DNA of 64,000 bases from Eulemur rufifrons (taxonomy: Eukaryota > Chordata > Mammalia > Primates > Lemuridae): positions 4,470,001 to 4,534,000 of the forward strand of contig NC_091006.1 in assembly GCF_041146395.1 (NCBI RefSeq), given 5' to 3'. A model generated the notes under the pieces. It saw only the letters and a program-made list of their open reading frames with translations, was not told the origin of the DNA and ran no database searches. Positions 1 through 11,465 of the stretch are shown here, one piece after another (position 1 is the stretch's first letter; each line of letters opens with the position of its first letter). Position numbers and translations under genes: made by a program.

Positions 1-63
1 TCATCTGCACCTCCAGGAACCTCTACGGCACCAAGAGCCTGGAGCTGCCCTTCCAGGGAGCCC
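1..63 (+). CDS. MAG: MAG exon: C-terminal end of Ig domain 5 (partial)
   Basis: This is the 3' part of an exon cut by the window edge. The reading frame starts at position 3 and gives the cysteine-containing final strands of the Ig fold and LELPFQGA. It ends in phase 1 at donor GTGAGT (64-69). The split codon joined to the next exon gives His, as in human. Confidence 0.93.
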
Positions 64-2381
64 GTGAGTGGCGTGGCCCGGGGGTGGGAGCCACGGGAGG
101 GACTGCACGTGGAGCCAGGAGCCCCCACGCTGGGCAGTCAGTGCCAGGATGCGCCGGCTACGTGAATCTTCTGACTGTCATCCCAGCGTGCCTCCTAAGG
201 ACCCAGGTGTCCTCACAACCACCAGCCCCCCTGAGGGTGCCTGCATCTTCTCTGTCCTCAGACCGGCTGATGTGGGCCAAGATTGGGCCCGTGGGAGCCG
301 TGGTCGCCTTCGCCATCCTGATTGCCATCGTCTGCTACATCACCCAGACGCGCAGGAAGTGAGTGCCAGGGTGATCTCGGGCCGGGCAGTCTCCAAAGGG
401 GGCTTGAGGCGGGGTTGGAAGCTAAGGGGGGGCAAGGAGGGCGGCGCTGTCTGTGTGGGGAGGGTGGATTCTGCCGGGAGAATGTTCAGCTGGATGCGGG
501 ATCGGGGGGCTCCTGTGACAGCCTCAGTCGCTGCCCGTCTCCCCACACCCCCTGCCACGGCCTGGCCTCCCGTCTCCAGGAGACCCCCCACCCCCCTGCA
601 TACTCCGGCAGCGGGGGGGCGGGGGGGAAAGCCCAGGGACCCCTGCAGCCACAGCGTCAGTTCCAGCTGGGCCCAGAAGCACTAAAGATTACACACATCT
701 GTGGCAACAAAACCACTCCCCAGCCCCAGACCACACCCACCTGGCACCCCTGAGCCGCCGCTACTTTTCTTCCTTGCAACACACACGCATCAGCTGTCCT
801 GAAAGTGAATTAACCTCCTCGTTCCACACCCTGGCAGCAAGAGGGGCAGACAGACCCAGAGCACATGAGGGAACCCAGAGAATCCAGACTGGGGTCCTAA
901 AAAGTGGCAGAGACCAGGGGCCGGGTTCTCAGCCAGGGTAGAAGTCCCAGCCACGGGAGGGGTGGGCCGAGGTGCCCAAGAGGAGGTTGGTCTTTCTGGA
1001 GAGATGGTTTGCCCCATCCTAGAGAGATAGTGGGAGCAGCTTTGGGGTCCCTTAGGCCCAACTCCTAAGGTAGATGGGGCTGCAGACAGCGAGAGGAGAG
1101 GGGGGCCTGGGTGGCCCATTGGGGCTGACTTGTCCTCCCCTGCAGAAAGAATGTGACAGAGAGCCCTAGCTTCTCGGCAGGGGACAACCCCCAAGTCCTG
1201 TTCAGCAGTGACTTCCGCATCTCTGGGGCACCGGAGAAGTACGAGGTGAGGACCAGAGCCCTGCAGCCCACAGCTAACTGGGGACTGGATACCAGGGACA
1301 CCAGGGGCCTGGGGAGAACATATGAAGCTAAGGCAGGGGTGGGAGGTGGTGGTGGCCTCTCAGAGGAGGAGAGGAAAGAAGTGGGAAGTGGGAGGCTGGG
1401 TTGGACCTGGAGGCTGGGGAGGAGGAGGTCCAGGCTGAGGCTGTGTAGGGGACTATGGGGTACGGGGCCCAAGGGAGCCCTCACCCTCCCTGCCTGTGTC
1501 TGTGACTGCATTTCCTTCTCCAATAGTCCAGAGAGCTCTCTACCCAGGAATGTCACTGAGCGCCCCAGGAGGTAGGTTCCAGGGGCCTCAGTGTGCCTGC
1601 CTCTGGGCCCTCCTTGGGCCCTGGGGTTGGCGTGATTGTGTGTGCGTCCCCGTCAGGCGTCCAAGGCGGTCTCTGGCTAAGTCTGGCCCTGTCTGTTCGG
1701 TCCCATTGCTGCTCCCTCTTGTCTGTGGCCACCGTCCGTGTGTGTCCGAATGCCTGTGGGGCAGGGGGAGGATAGCGTGATGGGGAAGCCCCAGGCTCTC
1801 CCGCAGGACCCTCCAGATTGAGGAGGGAGCCCACGCCAGGTACAGACACAGGGCGGGGGCCCTACTGAGCCAGCCATTCCCCACATTGGGAGAGGTGGGA
1901 GCCCGACTAAGTGGCTTTAATGTGGGAAGGTGTTAGGGGTTAAATTGTGTGCCCCCAAAATTCCTATGTGGAAGAAGGCTTCCTGGAGAAACTGAGTTTG
2001 TGGGCACATTTCCAGCTCAGCAGTGAGGAGGGCAGGAGCCCCAGCAAAGGCTCCAGAGCGGGACCCGGTGGCTGCGGGGCTCGCTGGGTGGCGCTCTTTG
2101 AGGAAGGAGGGTCACAGGCGCTTCTCTGCACTCAGGCGCCAGGGGAGCACAAACACTCAGCCTTGGCGTCAGGAGACGGTGGGGACGGGCCTGCTAACGA
2201 GTGGTTCCCCCTGCAGAGTGAGAGGCGCCTGGGGTCTGAGAGGAGGCTGCTGGGCCTTCGGGGGGAGCCCCCGGAGCTGGACCTGAGCTACTCCCACTCG
2301 GACCTGGGAAAACGACCCACCAAGGACAGCTACACTCTGACGGAGGAGCTAGCTGAGTATGCTGAAATCCGCGTCAAGTGA
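1..2381 (+). CDS. MAG: MAG, myelin-associated glycoprotein (Siglec-4), 3' part of gene
   Basis: MAG is a single-pass sialic-acid-binding Ig-family adhesion molecule on periaxonal myelin membranes that binds gangliosides and Nogo receptors on axons. The window holds only its 3' end. Exons 1-63, 262-358, 1146-1245 and 2217-2381 join in frame with GT/AG junctions. They encode the end of the fifth Ig domain (ENLYG-like strand read as RNLYGTKSLEL), a hydrophobic membrane segment (GPVGAVVAFAILIAIVCYI), the stop-transfer QTRRKK and the long cytoplasmic tail ending AEYAEIRVK. The tail keeps the tyrosine context KDSYTLTEE, the Fyn site of L-MAG. The alternative exon at 1527-1571 yields S-MAG. The upstream lectin domains lie outside the window. 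Tail residues are almost identical to human, so the identification is certain. Confidence 0.97.
262..358 (+). CDS. MAG: MAG exon: transmembrane segment
   Basis: The acceptor is CTCAG just before 262 and the donor GTGAGT starts at 359. The exon encodes HRLMWAKIG, a run of about 20 hydrophobic residues, and QTRRK, the membrane anchor and its basic cytoplasmic flank. It ends in phase 2. Confidence 0.95.
359..1145 (+). other. MAG: MAG intron between the membrane exon and the first tail exon
   Basis: This 787-bp intron is GC-rich, with G-runs around 425-440 and 610-630. I see no interspersed repeat and no RNA gene in it. Confidence 0.8.
1146..1245 (+). CDS. MAG: MAG exon: proximal cytoplasmic tail, shared by L- and S-MAG
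   Basis: The acceptor CCTGCAG precedes 1146 and the donor GTGAGG follows 1245. The exon encodes KNVTESPSFSAGDN through FRISGAPEKYE and ends in phase 0. It can therefore splice either to the short exon at 1527 or to the terminal exon at 2217. Confidence 0.96.
1527..1571 (+). CDS. MAG: MAG alternative exon encoding the S-MAG C-terminus
   Basis: This is a cassette of exactly 45 nt. The acceptor is CCAATAG and the donor GTAGGT. Read in the phase 0 left by the previous exon, it gives SRELSTQECH and then TGA at 1557-1559. That matches the short-isoform tail of other mammals (human ends in a similar SREVSTRDCH from memory). Including the exon gives S-MAG; skipping it gives L-MAG. Both the length and the in-frame stop are preserved, which supports real alternative splicing. 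Confidence 0.88.
1572..2216 (+). other. MAG: MAG final intron
   Basis: The intron lies between the alternative exon and the terminal exon. It holds TG-rich sequence (1620-1750) and, at about 1933-1975, a short stretch resembling the start of an MLT1 LTR. Otherwise it is unremarkable. Confidence 0.7.
1930..1980 (+). repeat. Short MLT1-like LTR fragment
   Basis: The stretch GGGGTTAAATTGTGTGCCCC followed by AAAATTCCTATGT resembles the start of MLT1-class MaLR LTRs. Only about 45 bp can be recognised, so the family assignment is tentative. Confidence 0.4.
2217..2381 (+). CDS. MAG: MAG terminal coding exon (L-MAG tail)
   Basis: The acceptor CCCTGCAG precedes 2217. The exon encodes SERRLGSERRLLGLRGE, then PPELDLSYSHSDLGKRP, KDSYTLTEE and AEYAEIRVK, with TGA at 2379-2381. 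The tyrosine in DSYTL is the known Fyn-kinase site of L-MAG, and SYSHSDLGKRPT is also strongly conserved. Confidence 0.97.
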   Translation, partial: SERRLGSERRLLGLRGEPPELDLSYSHSDLGKRPTKDSYTLTEELAEYAEIRVK

Positions 2382-2725
2382 CGGAGCTGGGGGCAGCCCG
2401 TGTGGCCACCCCCCCTCAGGACCCTCGCTGGCCCCCACTGGCTGCGGGCTCCCTTCCTCCCTAAAGTAGCAGGGGGCTAGGGCAGGAAGGGGCTGGGACA
2501 GGTGACAGTGAGGTCCTGGGGCCTGGCCTCCCCTCCTTCCCAGCCCTCCCTGCCGGCACCCACACCCCAACACAGCTCCCCTCCAACCTCCTTTAACCTC
2601 GTCTGTCTGGAGGGGAGCCCGTCTGTCCATGTTATTTATTGCTGCCCCTGCCTGGTCACCTGCCCCCACACCTGGCCCCAGGGCCTTTACACAAGGGACA
2701 TGAAATAAATGCCCCGAAGCCAAAT
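2382..2725 (+). other. MAG: MAG 3' untranslated region
   Basis: This is a compact 3' UTR of roughly 340 bp running from the L-MAG stop to just past the poly(A) signal at 2704. It is pyrimidine-rich with no repeat insertions. Confidence 0.8.
2704..2709 (+). terminator. MAG: MAG polyadenylation signal AATAAA
   Basis: A canonical AATAAA lies 323 bp after the L-MAG stop, in the context ACATGAAATAAATGCC. It is the first such hexamer downstream of the stop. Confidence 0.85.
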
Positions 2726-3189
2726 ACCAGTCTAGATCCTTATGCTTTTTGACCCACCCTTGGGGAGCCTCCATCTCGCTGTTCTAGAATAATCAGAGTT
2801 CCTCTTTGCTCTCTGCTGGGCCCTGCGTGGGGGCAAGGGCCTGGGGACTCCAGCCCTGAGCCCTGGCCGACTGCCATCAACTTGTTCCCACTCTGAACTG
2901 GCAGCTGCAGGCTGGGTCCGGTTTGACTCCTGGGTGACGTCACATAGCAATCCTCACTCCTGCGCCTGCTGCAGTCAGTTCAGCCGGCAGCACTGGGCTC
3001 ACACGTGCATGTGGCCACGGCTCACCACAGTCCCCACCGTCCCCCGTCGTCCCACCCAGCCCCTGCCGCTCAGGGGCGGGAACCACAAATCTCTGTGTGT
3101 CGCGAGCCTGCGTTGCTTTGACGGCTGTCCCTCACTTTCAGGCTGCGCTCTGCGGCATCAGCCTTTCAAATGTCACTGCATTTGGTTCA
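2726..3189. other. Intergenic MAG-CD22, no recognised element
   Basis: This is unique-looking GC-rich sequence. I see no exon, RNA gene or repeat in it. Confidence 0.6.
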
Positions 3190-3490
3190 AGAAACATTCA
3201 TTAAGCACCAGTTGCATACTGAGCACCTTCAGGAAGCTCAGGCTGTCCTGAGAAGGGACCACCAGGACAACCACTATGAAGATGAGCACACTGGGACTCA
3301 GAGAAGCTAGATGACTTTCCCAGGATCCCGGAGCTAGAAAATGGTGTGGGCATCCCTGGAATTTGTTCTGATTAAAAATGCACTTTTTCTATAACCCCTG
3401 TCAGGAAGTTAAAGAGGGCCAGAGTCTCTGGTGTAAATGGTACTAATAACTAACATTCGTTGAGTGCTTACTATGATTCTACCCAGTTTA
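3190..3490 (+). repeat. MIR-type SINE fragments
   Basis: Two degenerate MIR-like stretches are visible. The first contains AACATTCATTAAGCACC and, further on, GACTCAGAGAAGCTAGATGA. The second begins TAACATTCGTTGAGTGCTTA at about 3451. Both are old and fragmented. Confidence 0.55.
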
Positions 3491-3527
3491 TATTAATTAA
3501 TCTGTTTCCCTTCTCTGACGATGACCA

Positions 3528-4046
<519 letters not shown>

Positions 4047-4065
4047 AAGAAGTTCCATCACTTCT

Positions 4066-5394
4066 GAGGTCCCCAGCTGGTAACTGGGGAGCCCAGATTG
4101 GAGCCCCAAGCCCTGGCTCCAGAGGCCGCCGTGGTGGGGACCGAGCCCTGCTCGCAGGGCCTGGGTGCTGACCCTGCGGCAGGAAGGAGGTGGGGGCTGC
4201 AGGCAGGGAGGGTTTCGAGATGGCAGCTGTCCCTGGCTTTTGAAGCAGGTGGAGGGTACAGGACAGAGTCCAAAGCGAAAGATGGAGGCAGAATAAACAA
4301 ACCACGTTGGGAGGGAAGGGGACACGGGGCCACTTGACTGGAAGGGGAAGTCACACGCAGGAGGAAAGAGGAGATGTAGGGCTGGGAACAGTGGGAAGGG
4401 GACTCTCTGTGAGGCCTGCCCTAGCCGGCCAGGGCTCGCCCCTTTCTCACGGAGCTCAGAGTCTTGCAGGGAGAAGGACGTGAAGGAGCCTCACAGGTAA
4501 ACTGCAACTTGTGACGCCTGCTCCCAAGGGTGAGCTTGGGGCCTGTAGAGCACAGGATGTCAGTGGCGGCCCGGGGGGAAGTTTCTTCCAGATCTGCACA
4601 CATGCTCCCGGCCCCGCCCTGGCACACCTGTCCCCTGACGACAGACTCTGGCTCCAGCAGGTCTGGCCTGGTAGGAATTCCCCGCTGAGGACTTCGCCCT
4701 GAGGAGCAGACCAGTGTCGATACCTGGGCAGGGCAGTAGCCCGGCTGCCCAAAGTGCAGCCCCAGCTCCAGGCTGCTGCACACGGTGACCCCAGGAGGGG
4801 TGTGGGGTGACGTTAACGTCACTATTCATGCTTCATGTAGTACGTAGCAGAACAAAAGGAAACCAGCATACCAAACTGGCTTTGGATGAGACTAAGTAAA
4901 TAAAAAATAAATGCAAAATAAAAAGAAAAAAAATGAAAGAAAAATCAATCAAGTGCATTCATTTAAGGAAATGTATCAAATAAACATATTTCAGGTGGTT
5001 CTTAGGACAAGAGTCCTGCAGGTTGTAGGCAAACCTCTCAAGTCGGGGAAACGATGAACTAATCTGTTGCAAAGACCAAACCTCAGGAAGGACAGCCCTC
5101 AGTGGTGACAAACAAGTCAGACCCAGATTCAGGGTCACTCTTGGACTCTCTCAGCCTTCCTCCTGGACCCCACCAGAGTTCAACACCGAGCCTATGCTGG
5201 GCTCCAGGGGTACAGCACTGCCCCTAAGAACCACACTCTGACCTCCTGGAACCGGAACTCTGCAGAGGAGACAGATGACAATCAGAGAAGCAAACACACT
5301 GCGCAGATCAGACAGGAGCCTGCTCAGGAGGAACAGGCAGGATGGAAGGTCTGAGTGTGCAGGAAAAGGCTGCCATTTTAAAAAGAGTCTTTTA
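4066..5394. other. Intergenic MAG-CD22, mostly unique sequence
   Basis: This is GC-rich unique sequence with an A-rich low-complexity patch at about 4895-4945. A degenerate ancient LINE-like stretch sits at about 5180-5300 (CTATGCTGGGCTCCAGGGGT, followed by GGAGACAGATGACAATCAG). No exon is recognised. Confidence 0.5.
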
Positions 5395-5590
5395 GCCCGG
5401 CATGGTGGCACGTGCCTGCAATCCCAGCACTTTGGGAGGCCGAGGCAGGAGGATCCTTTGAGGCCAGGAGTTTGAGGCTGCAGTGAGCTACCATTGTGCC
5501 ACAGCACTGCAGCCTGGGCAACAGAGCGAGACTTGTCTCTCAAAAAAAAGAAAGAAAGAAAGAATGAAAAAAAGAAGGAAAGAAAGAGAG
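5395..5590 (+). mobile_element. Monomeric Alu-like element (free arm)
   Basis: A single 7SL-derived arm runs from GCCCGGCATGGTGGCACGTG to GCCTGGGCAACAGAGCGAGA. It is followed by an A-rich tail that has decayed into GAAA repeats (5547-5590). No second arm is present, so it is a monomer or a truncated copy. Confidence 0.8.
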
Positions 5591-6726
5591 GTAATTTGAG
5601 TCGAGACCTGAAGGCAGTAAGGCTCTGTGGGTTTCCAGGGAATATGGGTCCAGGCAGAGCCAAAATCAGCTGCAGAGCCCCACGCTCAGCACGTACTTGC
5701 CATATTCACGGGACAAGAAGGAAAGTGCCTGAGTGCGGTGATGGAGCAGGAGTGGTTGCCCAGGGGACCTCGGTCACAGAGGGCCTGTGGGCCACGGGCG
5801 GGACTCGGGGCATGTGGGCTTCTCCTCTGAGCGAATCAGGAAGCCGCTGGGGAGTAGGCTCAGAGCAGTGTTGTGCGGGGGCGCTGAGGTGGCAAAGACC
5901 CAGTGGCAGCTGTGGGCAGTGAGCACAGGTGGGCGGCAGCAGGGCGAGGGCCTGGGGCACGGCCGCTGTCCGAGAGAGGACAGGAGGGGCGGCGGGGCGG
6001 GGCCGGGACCTGCTGTAGGGGAGGCCCGCGGGGACAGGAAGGCTGATGGCACCCCTGCCTTGGGAAATGTCGAGCTGGGCAGAGTCAGACCCCATGACAC
6101 AGTGACTCACCCCCGCTGACTCAGAGAGATGGGGACAGACGATGAGATGAGGGCTGGCCGAGCTGGAATGGAGGTGAGCACGTCTTGTCATCTCCGATGC
6201 CACGAGGGATGGGAGGCCACGTGCAGGAGGTAGGACACCCAGGCACCAGGCCATGGTCACGACACAGGCCTCTTTGTCTCTTCCCTCCTGCCAACCTCCT
6301 GAGTTGCTCCTGACTGAGATGACCGGTCCGTCCCTGGCCCGCCCCCAGCCCTGTCGCTGGGACTGTGCCTGGGGCGGGCAGCTCCATTATCCTCGCGGAT
6401 GAAAGGGCTCCGGGCTGGCGCTGGCCACTGTGACGCTTCCTCCCCGCTGAGCCACTGAGCCGGGCAGGGGTGGGGACTCACAGCAGCGCTCAGAAGTAGC
6501 CGAGCCCCCTTCTTCCCCCACCCTCCTCACTCTCAGCTCCAGCCTGCGCCCTGGACAGGAAGTGACAACCTCACTTCGCAGCGGGGCAGCAGCCAAGCAA
6601 AAGACCCCTTCCCACCCCAGAGCTCCGTATGGCTGGGATACCTTCCCTGGGGAGTGGGACGGAAACTAGTTTCGTCCCCAAGGCCCTGTCTGTCCAGCCC
6701 AGGCTAGGGCTCAGTGGGCAGAGGTG
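5591..6726. other. Intergenic, unique GC-rich sequence
   Basis: The sequence is locally CpG- and GGGGC-rich (about 5930-6010). I see no gene or classified repeat. Confidence 0.5.
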
Positions 6727-6779
6727 TGTGAATTAATGCCACCAGGGATTTGCCCGTCAGCAGAGCAAGTGACAATGTC

Positions 6780-6975
6780 TGTTATAACGACAGCTTACTT
6801 TTACAGGGCACCTGTTCCATGGCAGCCGCTGTGCAGAGTGGTTTACAGGCTGGTGACCTCGCACAGCACAGCCATGAAGTCACAACCAACCTCACTATCA
6901 CCCTTAGAGGGGAAACTGAGGGGATGTCACTGCTAACAAATGGCAGGGCTGGGATTTGAACACAGGTCTGACTGC
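6780..6975 (+). repeat. MIR SINE, sense
   Basis: Diagnostic MIR words appear in order: GCACCTGTTCCATGGCAGCC, then GAGGGGAAACTGAGGGGATG, then GGCAGGGCTGGGATTTGAAC. This is an old tRNA-derived SINE with no function implied. Confidence 0.75.
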
Positions 6976-7489
6976 TTGTCATGTGCTGCACATGCTGCTG
7001 AATGTGTCCCACGTGTGACCTCACTGACCCTGGGAGGAAGGCAGTGTCATTCCTGTATTACAGTCCTGGGTCGGGGGAACATAGCCAGGTGGGAAGTGGG
7101 TACCCAGGGCTTATGGGGGAACCTCCTCGTTGCCTGGTTCCACTGCTTCCCTGGTGAGGGGGTGACAGTCAAGTCACCCAACATGGAGACCTTTACCTCT
7201 TTGGAGGGAAAGAAGGAAGGAAGAGTGAAGGCGCCAAAGCTCCTGTTCCAGGAGTCCTGCTCCACGCAGCCCTTGGTCTCCCGAAATCAAGACCAGTCAA
7301 TGAACCTGTTGCCCGGTTGCCTCCCGCTACAGGACTGTGAGCAATGCCTGGCGCCGTGGCGGGCAGAAGCCTCAGATACTACTAGGTGATGAGCAGGACT
7401 TCAAATCCCAATGAGTCCCCTGTCTGGGACCTTTAGGACCCAGTCCCCTGGCCGAGAGTCCCACACTGACATTGCTAGGGCTTTCTGGA

Positions 7490-7624
7490 ACATTTTATTT
7501 TTATTTTTTAGAGATGGAGTCTATGTTGCCCAGGTTGGTCTTGAACTCCTGGGCTCAGGCACGATCCTCCCGCCTCAGCCTCCGAAGTCACTGGGATCAT
7601 GACTGTGAGCCACCACACCCAGCT
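7490..7624 (-). mobile_element. Antisense monomeric Alu-like element
   Basis: On the plus strand the sequence runs from a T-rich tail (TTTTATTTTTATTTTTTAGA) through GCCCAGGTTGGTCTTGAACT to GAGCCACCACACCCAGC. This is the reverse complement of one Alu/7SL arm. Confidence 0.8.
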
Positions 7625-8370
7625 TTAACTTTTTATTGTGAGAATCATAGGAAGTTGCAAAGAGAGAACAGAGAGGTCTGGGGTGCCCTTCGCCCACTCT
7701 CCCCCGATGGTTACTTCTCACATCACGACAGTACAATGTCAGAACCAGGAATTTGACATTGGTATAATGTGTGCGTTCTGTGTCATTTTATCACATGTCT
7801 AGATGTGTTATATATAACCACCACTTCACTCGGTATACTTCACACTCATTCAAACTGTCGCCTGTATCAATGCCTCATCCCTTTTTGTTGCTAACCGGTG
7901 CTCCATGGCATGGATGTATCACAATTTGTTTAACCTGTTGAAGGACATTTTGTTTCCAGTTCGGGGCTCTTACAAACAAAGCTGCTAGGAACAAGGGTGG
8001 ACATGAGTTTTCATTTCTTGGAGATAAAATGCCCAGGAGTGTAACTGCTGAGTCATATGCTAGATACATTTTATTGAATTTTTCCAAGAAACTGACATAC
8101 TATTATAGTTTCCAGAGTGGTTATACAATTTTAGATTTCCACCAGCAGTGTATCCAAGTTCCCTGCATCCTCACCAGCATTTGGCATCATCATTGAAAAA
8201 AAAAATTTTAGCTCTTCTAATAAGTATGTGGTGATACCTGGTCATGGGTCTTCATCCGCATTTCACTAATGGCTGGTCATGGGGAACATCTTTTCATGTG
8301 CTTATTTACCGTCTATATATATCTTCCTCAGCGAAGTGTCTCTGCGTGTCTTTTGCCCATTTTTGAACTG
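7625..8370 (-). mobile_element. L1 3' region fragment (antisense)
   Basis: The plus strand reads as the reverse complement of an old L1 3' end: CTTTTTATTGTGAGAATCAT, then TGTTTAACCTGTTGAAGGAC, then CACCAGCAGTGTATCCAAGT, then AGTATGTGGTGATACCTGG. A second L1 3' end begins at about 8370, so two old L1 pieces lie head to tail. Confidence 0.75.
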
Positions 8371-11139
8371 GATTGGTTTTTAAAAATATCTATAACAGCT
8401 TTGCTGAAATATTGTGCACATACCGTACACCACACCCGTTTGAAACGTACAACTTCATGGTTTTAAGTATATCCACTGAGTTATACAACCATCACCGCAA
8501 GCAATTTTAGAACATTTAATCACCCCCCCAAATAATCTCACCCCCATCAGCAGACATTCCCCACCTTCTCTCACACACCTCCTGTCCCACGCTAGCCCTA
8601 GGCAACCACAAAATCTACTTTCTGTGTCTATAGATCTTCCTTTTCTAAACATTTCATATTAATGAAATAATGTAATTTGTGGCATTTTGTGACTGGTGTC
8701 TTTCACTTACTGTTTTAAAGGTTCATCCATGTAGCATCTGTCAGTATTTCATTCCTTTTCATTGCCAAATAATATTTCATTCTAATAGGTGTGTCAGAGT
8801 GATATCTCATTGTGGTCTTAATTTGCATTTCCCTAAAAGCTAGTGATATTGAACATCTTTTTATGTGATCATTTTCTATCCACATATATTCTTTGGTGAA
8901 ATGTCTTCATGTCTTTTGCCCATCCTCTAATTGGATTGTTTGATTTTTTTTTTATGCTGTTTGAGAGTTCTTTATATATTAATTCTAGATGAGTCCTTCA
9001 TCAGATATGCAGTTTGCAAATATTTTCTCCCAGTCTATAATCTGTCTTTGCATTCTCAACAGGTCGTTCACAGAGAAAAAATTTAATTTTGAAGAGGTCT
9101 AATTTATTGATTTTTAGGGATCATGCTGTTGGTGTCATGTCTAAGAACATTTCATCAAGCCCTAGGTCCCAAAGATTTTTTCCTATGCTCCTTTCTGAAA
9201 GTTTTATAGTTTAATGTTTTAGGTGTAAATCTATGATCCACTCTGAATTAGTTTTTGTATAAGGTGTGAGGTTTAGGTTGAGGCTCATGTTTTTGCCTAT
9301 GGATATCCAACTACTCCACCACCATTTGTTGACAAGACTAACGTTCCTCCATTGAACTGTTTTTGCTCCTTTGTCAAAAATCAGTTTGCCATATATGTGT
9401 GGGGCTATTTCTGGGCTCTCTGGTCTGTTCAATTGATCTATGTGTCTATATCTTCACCAATACCACACAGTTTTTACTGCTACATATGACTTTATAATAA
9501 GCCTTGAAATCGGGTAGAGTGATTCCTCCTCCTTTATTCTTGTTTTTTTTTTCAGAAATGTTTTCTATTTTAGTTCTTTTGTATTTCCATATAAACTTTA
9601 GAATAATCTTGAATATTCTTTTATAAACATCTATTAATAATCTTGCTGGGATTTTGATAGTAATTGCGTTAGATCTGTACATATATAAATTTGGGGAGAA
9701 TTGGCATCTCCCATCTTTATTATGTTAAATCTTCCAGTCTATGAATATGGTATGTCTCTCCGTTTACTTAGGTCTTTGATTTTTTCCCAGCAGTGTTTTG
9801 TAGTTTTCCATATACAAGCCAGCATACAAGTCTCACATATGTTTTATTAGATTTACATCTAATTCTTCTTTTAGATGTTGTAAATGGAGTTGTATTTTAA
9901 ATTTGATTTCTGTATGTTCATTGTAAGTATAAAGAAGTGTGACTAATTTTTGTGTTGATCTATTCTTCAAACTTGCTGAACTCACTTACTAGTTTCGTAA
10001 GTTTTTTTAATAGGTTCTTTGGGATTTTCTACACAAACCATCATGTCATTTGCAAATATGGACAGTTTTCTTTCTTCTTTTCAGATGTATATCCTTCTTA
10101 TTGCCTTATTGTACTGTCTAGAACTTGAATAGGAGTGGTAAGGGTAAACAGTCTTGCCTTGTTCATGATCTTAGGGGAGAAAATATTCAGTCTTGCAGTT
10201 TTAAGTGTTAGCTGTAGTTTTTCTAGGTTAGTTGTAAATTATCAAGTTGGGGGATTTCCCCTCCATGGTTTTCAGTTTTAAAACCATGAACGGGTATGTA
10301 ATTTTATCAAATGCTTTTTCTGCAATAATTGATCTGATCATGTGACTTTTCTGCTTTATCTTGCCAATATAGTGGATTACATTGGTTGATTTTCAAAATA
10401 TGAACTGCCTTGAATAAACTCCACTTGGTTTTGGTGTATAACACTAAAAATATTGATGAACTCTATTTGCTAATATTTTGTGAAGAATTTTGCATCTATA
10501 TTGATGAGAAATATTGGTCTGTAATTTTCCATTTTGTACTAGCTTGGTCTGTTTATTTTTTGGTTTCAGGGAATACTAGCTTCATAGAATGAGTTGGGAA
10601 GCATTCCCTCTACTATTTCCTAGAAGAGATTATGTGGACTTAGTGTTAATTTTTCTTTAAACATTGGGTGGAATTCTCCAGTGAACCATCTGGGCTTGGA
10701 GATTTCTTTTTCAGGTTTTAAATTACTTTAGGAGTTATAGTGCTGTTCAAATTATCTAATTTATATTGGGTGAGTTGCGGTAGTTTGTGCTTTTTGAAGA
10801 ATTGATCCTTTTCATATAAGAGGTCAACTGTATGTGTGTAGAGTTGTTCGTAGTATTCCCTAATTATCTTTTTCACATCTGCAGGTTTCTGTAGTGAAAT
10901 CCCTTGTTTCGTTCTTGAGAGTAACAATTTGTCTTCTTTCTTTTTGTGTTTGTAAATCTTGCTAGAGGTTTGTCAATTTTATTGATCTTTTCAGTAAACC
11001 AGATATCTCCTTTCTCTATATTTTTCTGTTTTCAGTTTCATTTAGTTCTGCCTTTATATGTATTACATTCTTCCTTATGCTTGCTTTATTTTGCCCTTAT
11101 TTTTCTATTTCTTTTTCTTTTTTTCTATTTTTCTTTTCT
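8371..11139 (-). mobile_element. L1 ORF2 region, antisense, decayed
   Basis: The minus strand contains recognisable L1 ORF2 fragments. At 9446-9682 the segment KFIWKYKRTKIENI followed by GGGITLPDFKAYYK matches the conserved C-terminal half of ORF2p. At 10718-10927 the segment IREYYEQLYTHTVDLL with DQFFKKHKLPQLTQ matches the start of the reverse-transcriptase region. The frame is broken by many stops. The 3' UTR starts near 8370. An Alu splits the element at 11140-11465. Confidence 0.85.
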
Positions 11140-11465
11140 TTCTTCCTTTTTTTTTTGGCGGGGGTGGGGGGGGGGGACAGAGTCTCGTTTGATCACCTTG
11201 GTTAGAGTGCAGTGGCGCCATCATAGCTCACTGCAACCTCAAACTCCTGGCTCCTGGGCTCAAGCAATCCTCCTGCCTCAGCCTCCTGAGTAGCTGGGAC
11301 TACAGGTATGCACCACCGTGCCCGGCTAATTTTTCTCTTTTTAGTAGAGACGGGGTCTCGCTCTTGCTCAGCCTGGTCTCTAACTCCTGAGCTCAAGCCA
11401 AGCCATCCCCTTCCCTCGGCCTCCCAGAGTGCTGGGAGTACAGGCGTGAGCCACTGCGTCTGGCT
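11140..11465 (-). mobile_element. Antisense Alu inserted in L1
   Basis: A T- and G-rich tail is followed by ACAGAGTCTCG, CTCAAGCAATCCTCCTGCCT, GTAGAGACGGGGTCTCGCTC and GTGAGCCACTGCGTCTGGCT. L1 sequence continues on both sides. Confidence 0.88.

Noticed and set aside
9211..10927. Minus-strand frames with polymerase-like sequence
   Set aside because: These are decayed pieces of L1 ORF2, not a host gene.
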